A DNA stretch of 37,712 bases from a bacterium (GTDB lineage Bacteria; Krumholzibacteriota; Krumholzibacteriia; LZORAL124-64-63). The notes under the pieces were generated by a model. It was not told where the DNA came from and did not search any database. It saw only the letters and a program-made list of their open reading frames with translations. Position numbers and translations under genes: made by a program. Positions 37,044 to 37,712 of the stretch are shown here, in pieces. Location: the NCBI GenBank assembly GCA_016719645.1, contig JADJYS010000020.1, positions 1-37,712 of the forward strand, in the 5' to 3' direction. How positions within the stretch are numbered: position 1 is the first letter of the stretch; every line of letters begins with the position of its first letter.

Positions 37044-37712
37044 ATGAATAGTAGCGACATCCTCGACCGCCTCACTTCTGTCTCGGTCTGGACCAGTGGC
37101 GACCGCCGGGCGCCTCACAAGCCCTTGCTGTTGCTGCTGGCCCTCGCCCGCTGCAGCCGCGGCGAGCCACGAGAGATTCCGTACCGCGAGGTAGACCAGA
37201 AGCTGGGTGCCTTGCTCCGTGAGTTCGGCCCGCCGAGCAAGTCCTACCATCCGGAATATCCGTTCTGGCGCCTTCAGAACGACGGGATCTGGCTGGTTCG
37301 GGATGCGGACAACCTGGCGTTGCGCACGGGGCACAGCGATGTACGCAAGTCGGAACTGCTGCGAACCAACGTTCCGGGCGGCTTGAGTCCGGAAATTTAT
37401 ACGGCACTTCAGAAGGATCACAGGCTGCTGGTCGAAGTGGCCGCGGCTATACTCGACGCCCACTTTCCCGCACTCTGCATGGTGACATCCTGTCCGCAGT
37501 GGGATTGGAGCTGGAGCGAGCGTCTTCGTCTCGAGCCAAGCGCGACCCGGCATTCCGAGAAAAGTTCTGCGCGCCTACGAGCGGCGATGCGCCGTCTGCG
37601 GATTCGACCTGCGCCTCGGAACCGTGGATGTGGCCCTGAGGCAGCGCACATCATGTGGCACGAGGCGGGCGGCCCGGATGTGGAGTGCAATGGGTTAGCC
37701 CTTTGCACGATG
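37044..37712 (+). CDS. Phosphorothioated-DNA-dependent HNH endonuclease (type IV restriction), 5' part
   Basis: Runs off the window end. The N-terminal sulfur-binding-domain-like part reads RAPHKPLLLLLALARC, LREFGPPSKSYHPEYPFWRLQNDGIWLV and TNVPGGLSPEIY. The C-terminal HNH part begins YERRCAVCGFDLRLGTVDVAL and continues EAAHIMWHEAGGPDVECNGLALC. Enzymes of this ScoMcrA/SprMcrA-like group cut DNA carrying phosphorothioate marks. Three single-base losses (near 37472, 37564 and 37638) move the frame through all three phases and back, so reading is open but wrong between 37472 and 37638. The ATG has GGAAG seven bases upstream. No dnd modification gene is in the window, in line with a defence role against marked foreign DNA. 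Confidence 0.85.
   Translation, partial: MNSSDILDRLTSVSVWTSGDRRAPHKPLLLLLALARCSRGEPREIPYREVDQKLGALLREFGPPSKSYHPEYPFWRLQNDGIWLVRDADNLALRTGHSDVRKSELLRTNVPGGLSPEIYTALQKDHRLLVEVAAAILDAHFPALCMVTSCPQWDWSWSERLRLEPSATRHSEKSSARLRAAMRRLRIRPAPRNRGCGPEAAHIMWHEAGGPDVECNGLALCTM

Overview
The window is very GC-rich DNA (strong G/C preference at third codon positions) from a diderm bacterium that exports many proteins. Three secreted proteins end in the NPFNPST...G-x-Y-x-Y/L-R-L module annotated as FlgD-like or T9SS type A sorting domain, and there is a DUF5916 outer-membrane protein, an AsmA-like protein and several lipoproteins. In a genome this GC-rich, that points to an uncultured FCB-superphylum relative such as Eisenbacteria or Krumholzibacteriota rather than Bacteroidetes. 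The lineage is inferred from gene content; no rRNA is present.

Layout. 1-4031: 3' part of methionine synthase (metH, with an in-frame UGA and one frameshift), then a secreted M28 peptidase. 4128-4364: a small Cys-rich protein. 4387-10401 (minus): a tight five-gene operon, transcribed as SH3 protein, M48 lipoprotein protease, CHASE2 adenylate cyclase, metallo-beta-lactamase-fold hydrolase, and MscS channel with a cyclic-nucleotide-binding domain. Together they look like a complete cAMP make/remove/sense module acting at the envelope. 10603-12852: DUF5916 outer-membrane protein. 12925-17480 (minus): two secreted proteins sharing a C-terminal SWxx(I/V)Kx(L/M)YR tail, on either side of an AsmA-like protein. 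17605-17740: a long palindrome with an AT-only-like core. 17735-21723 (minus): a DUF3857/transglutaminase pair in which the second member has lost its catalytic Cys and His.

21890-24548: a lamin-tail-domain secreted protein with the sorting module (one frameshift near its end). 24645-24974: a small, possibly leaderless gene. 25047-25134: long G/C homopolymers. 25245-25687: a BrnT/BrnA toxin-antitoxin pair broken by many single-base losses. 25727-29307: a lipoprotein, a DUF1579-like protein joined in frame to a CDF cation exporter, and an exported metallo-beta-lactamase/TPR protein. 29371-29444: a set of small hairpins that may be a structured leader. 29488-36940: a beta-propeller-like secreted protein, a large lipoprotein and a secreted gluzincin whose C-terminal sorting module is broken by poly-G. 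37044-end: a phosphorothioate-DNA-dependent HNH endonuclease (type IV restriction) cut by the window end and carrying three single-base losses.

Two general points. Recognisable promoters share an extended -10 of the form TGnTAnnnT. Sequence quality seems uneven: near 25.0-25.7 kb and 36.6-37.7 kb, conserved proteins are broken almost only by single-base homopolymer changes. These breaks are more likely consensus errors than true decay, though I cannot separate the two from one sequence.
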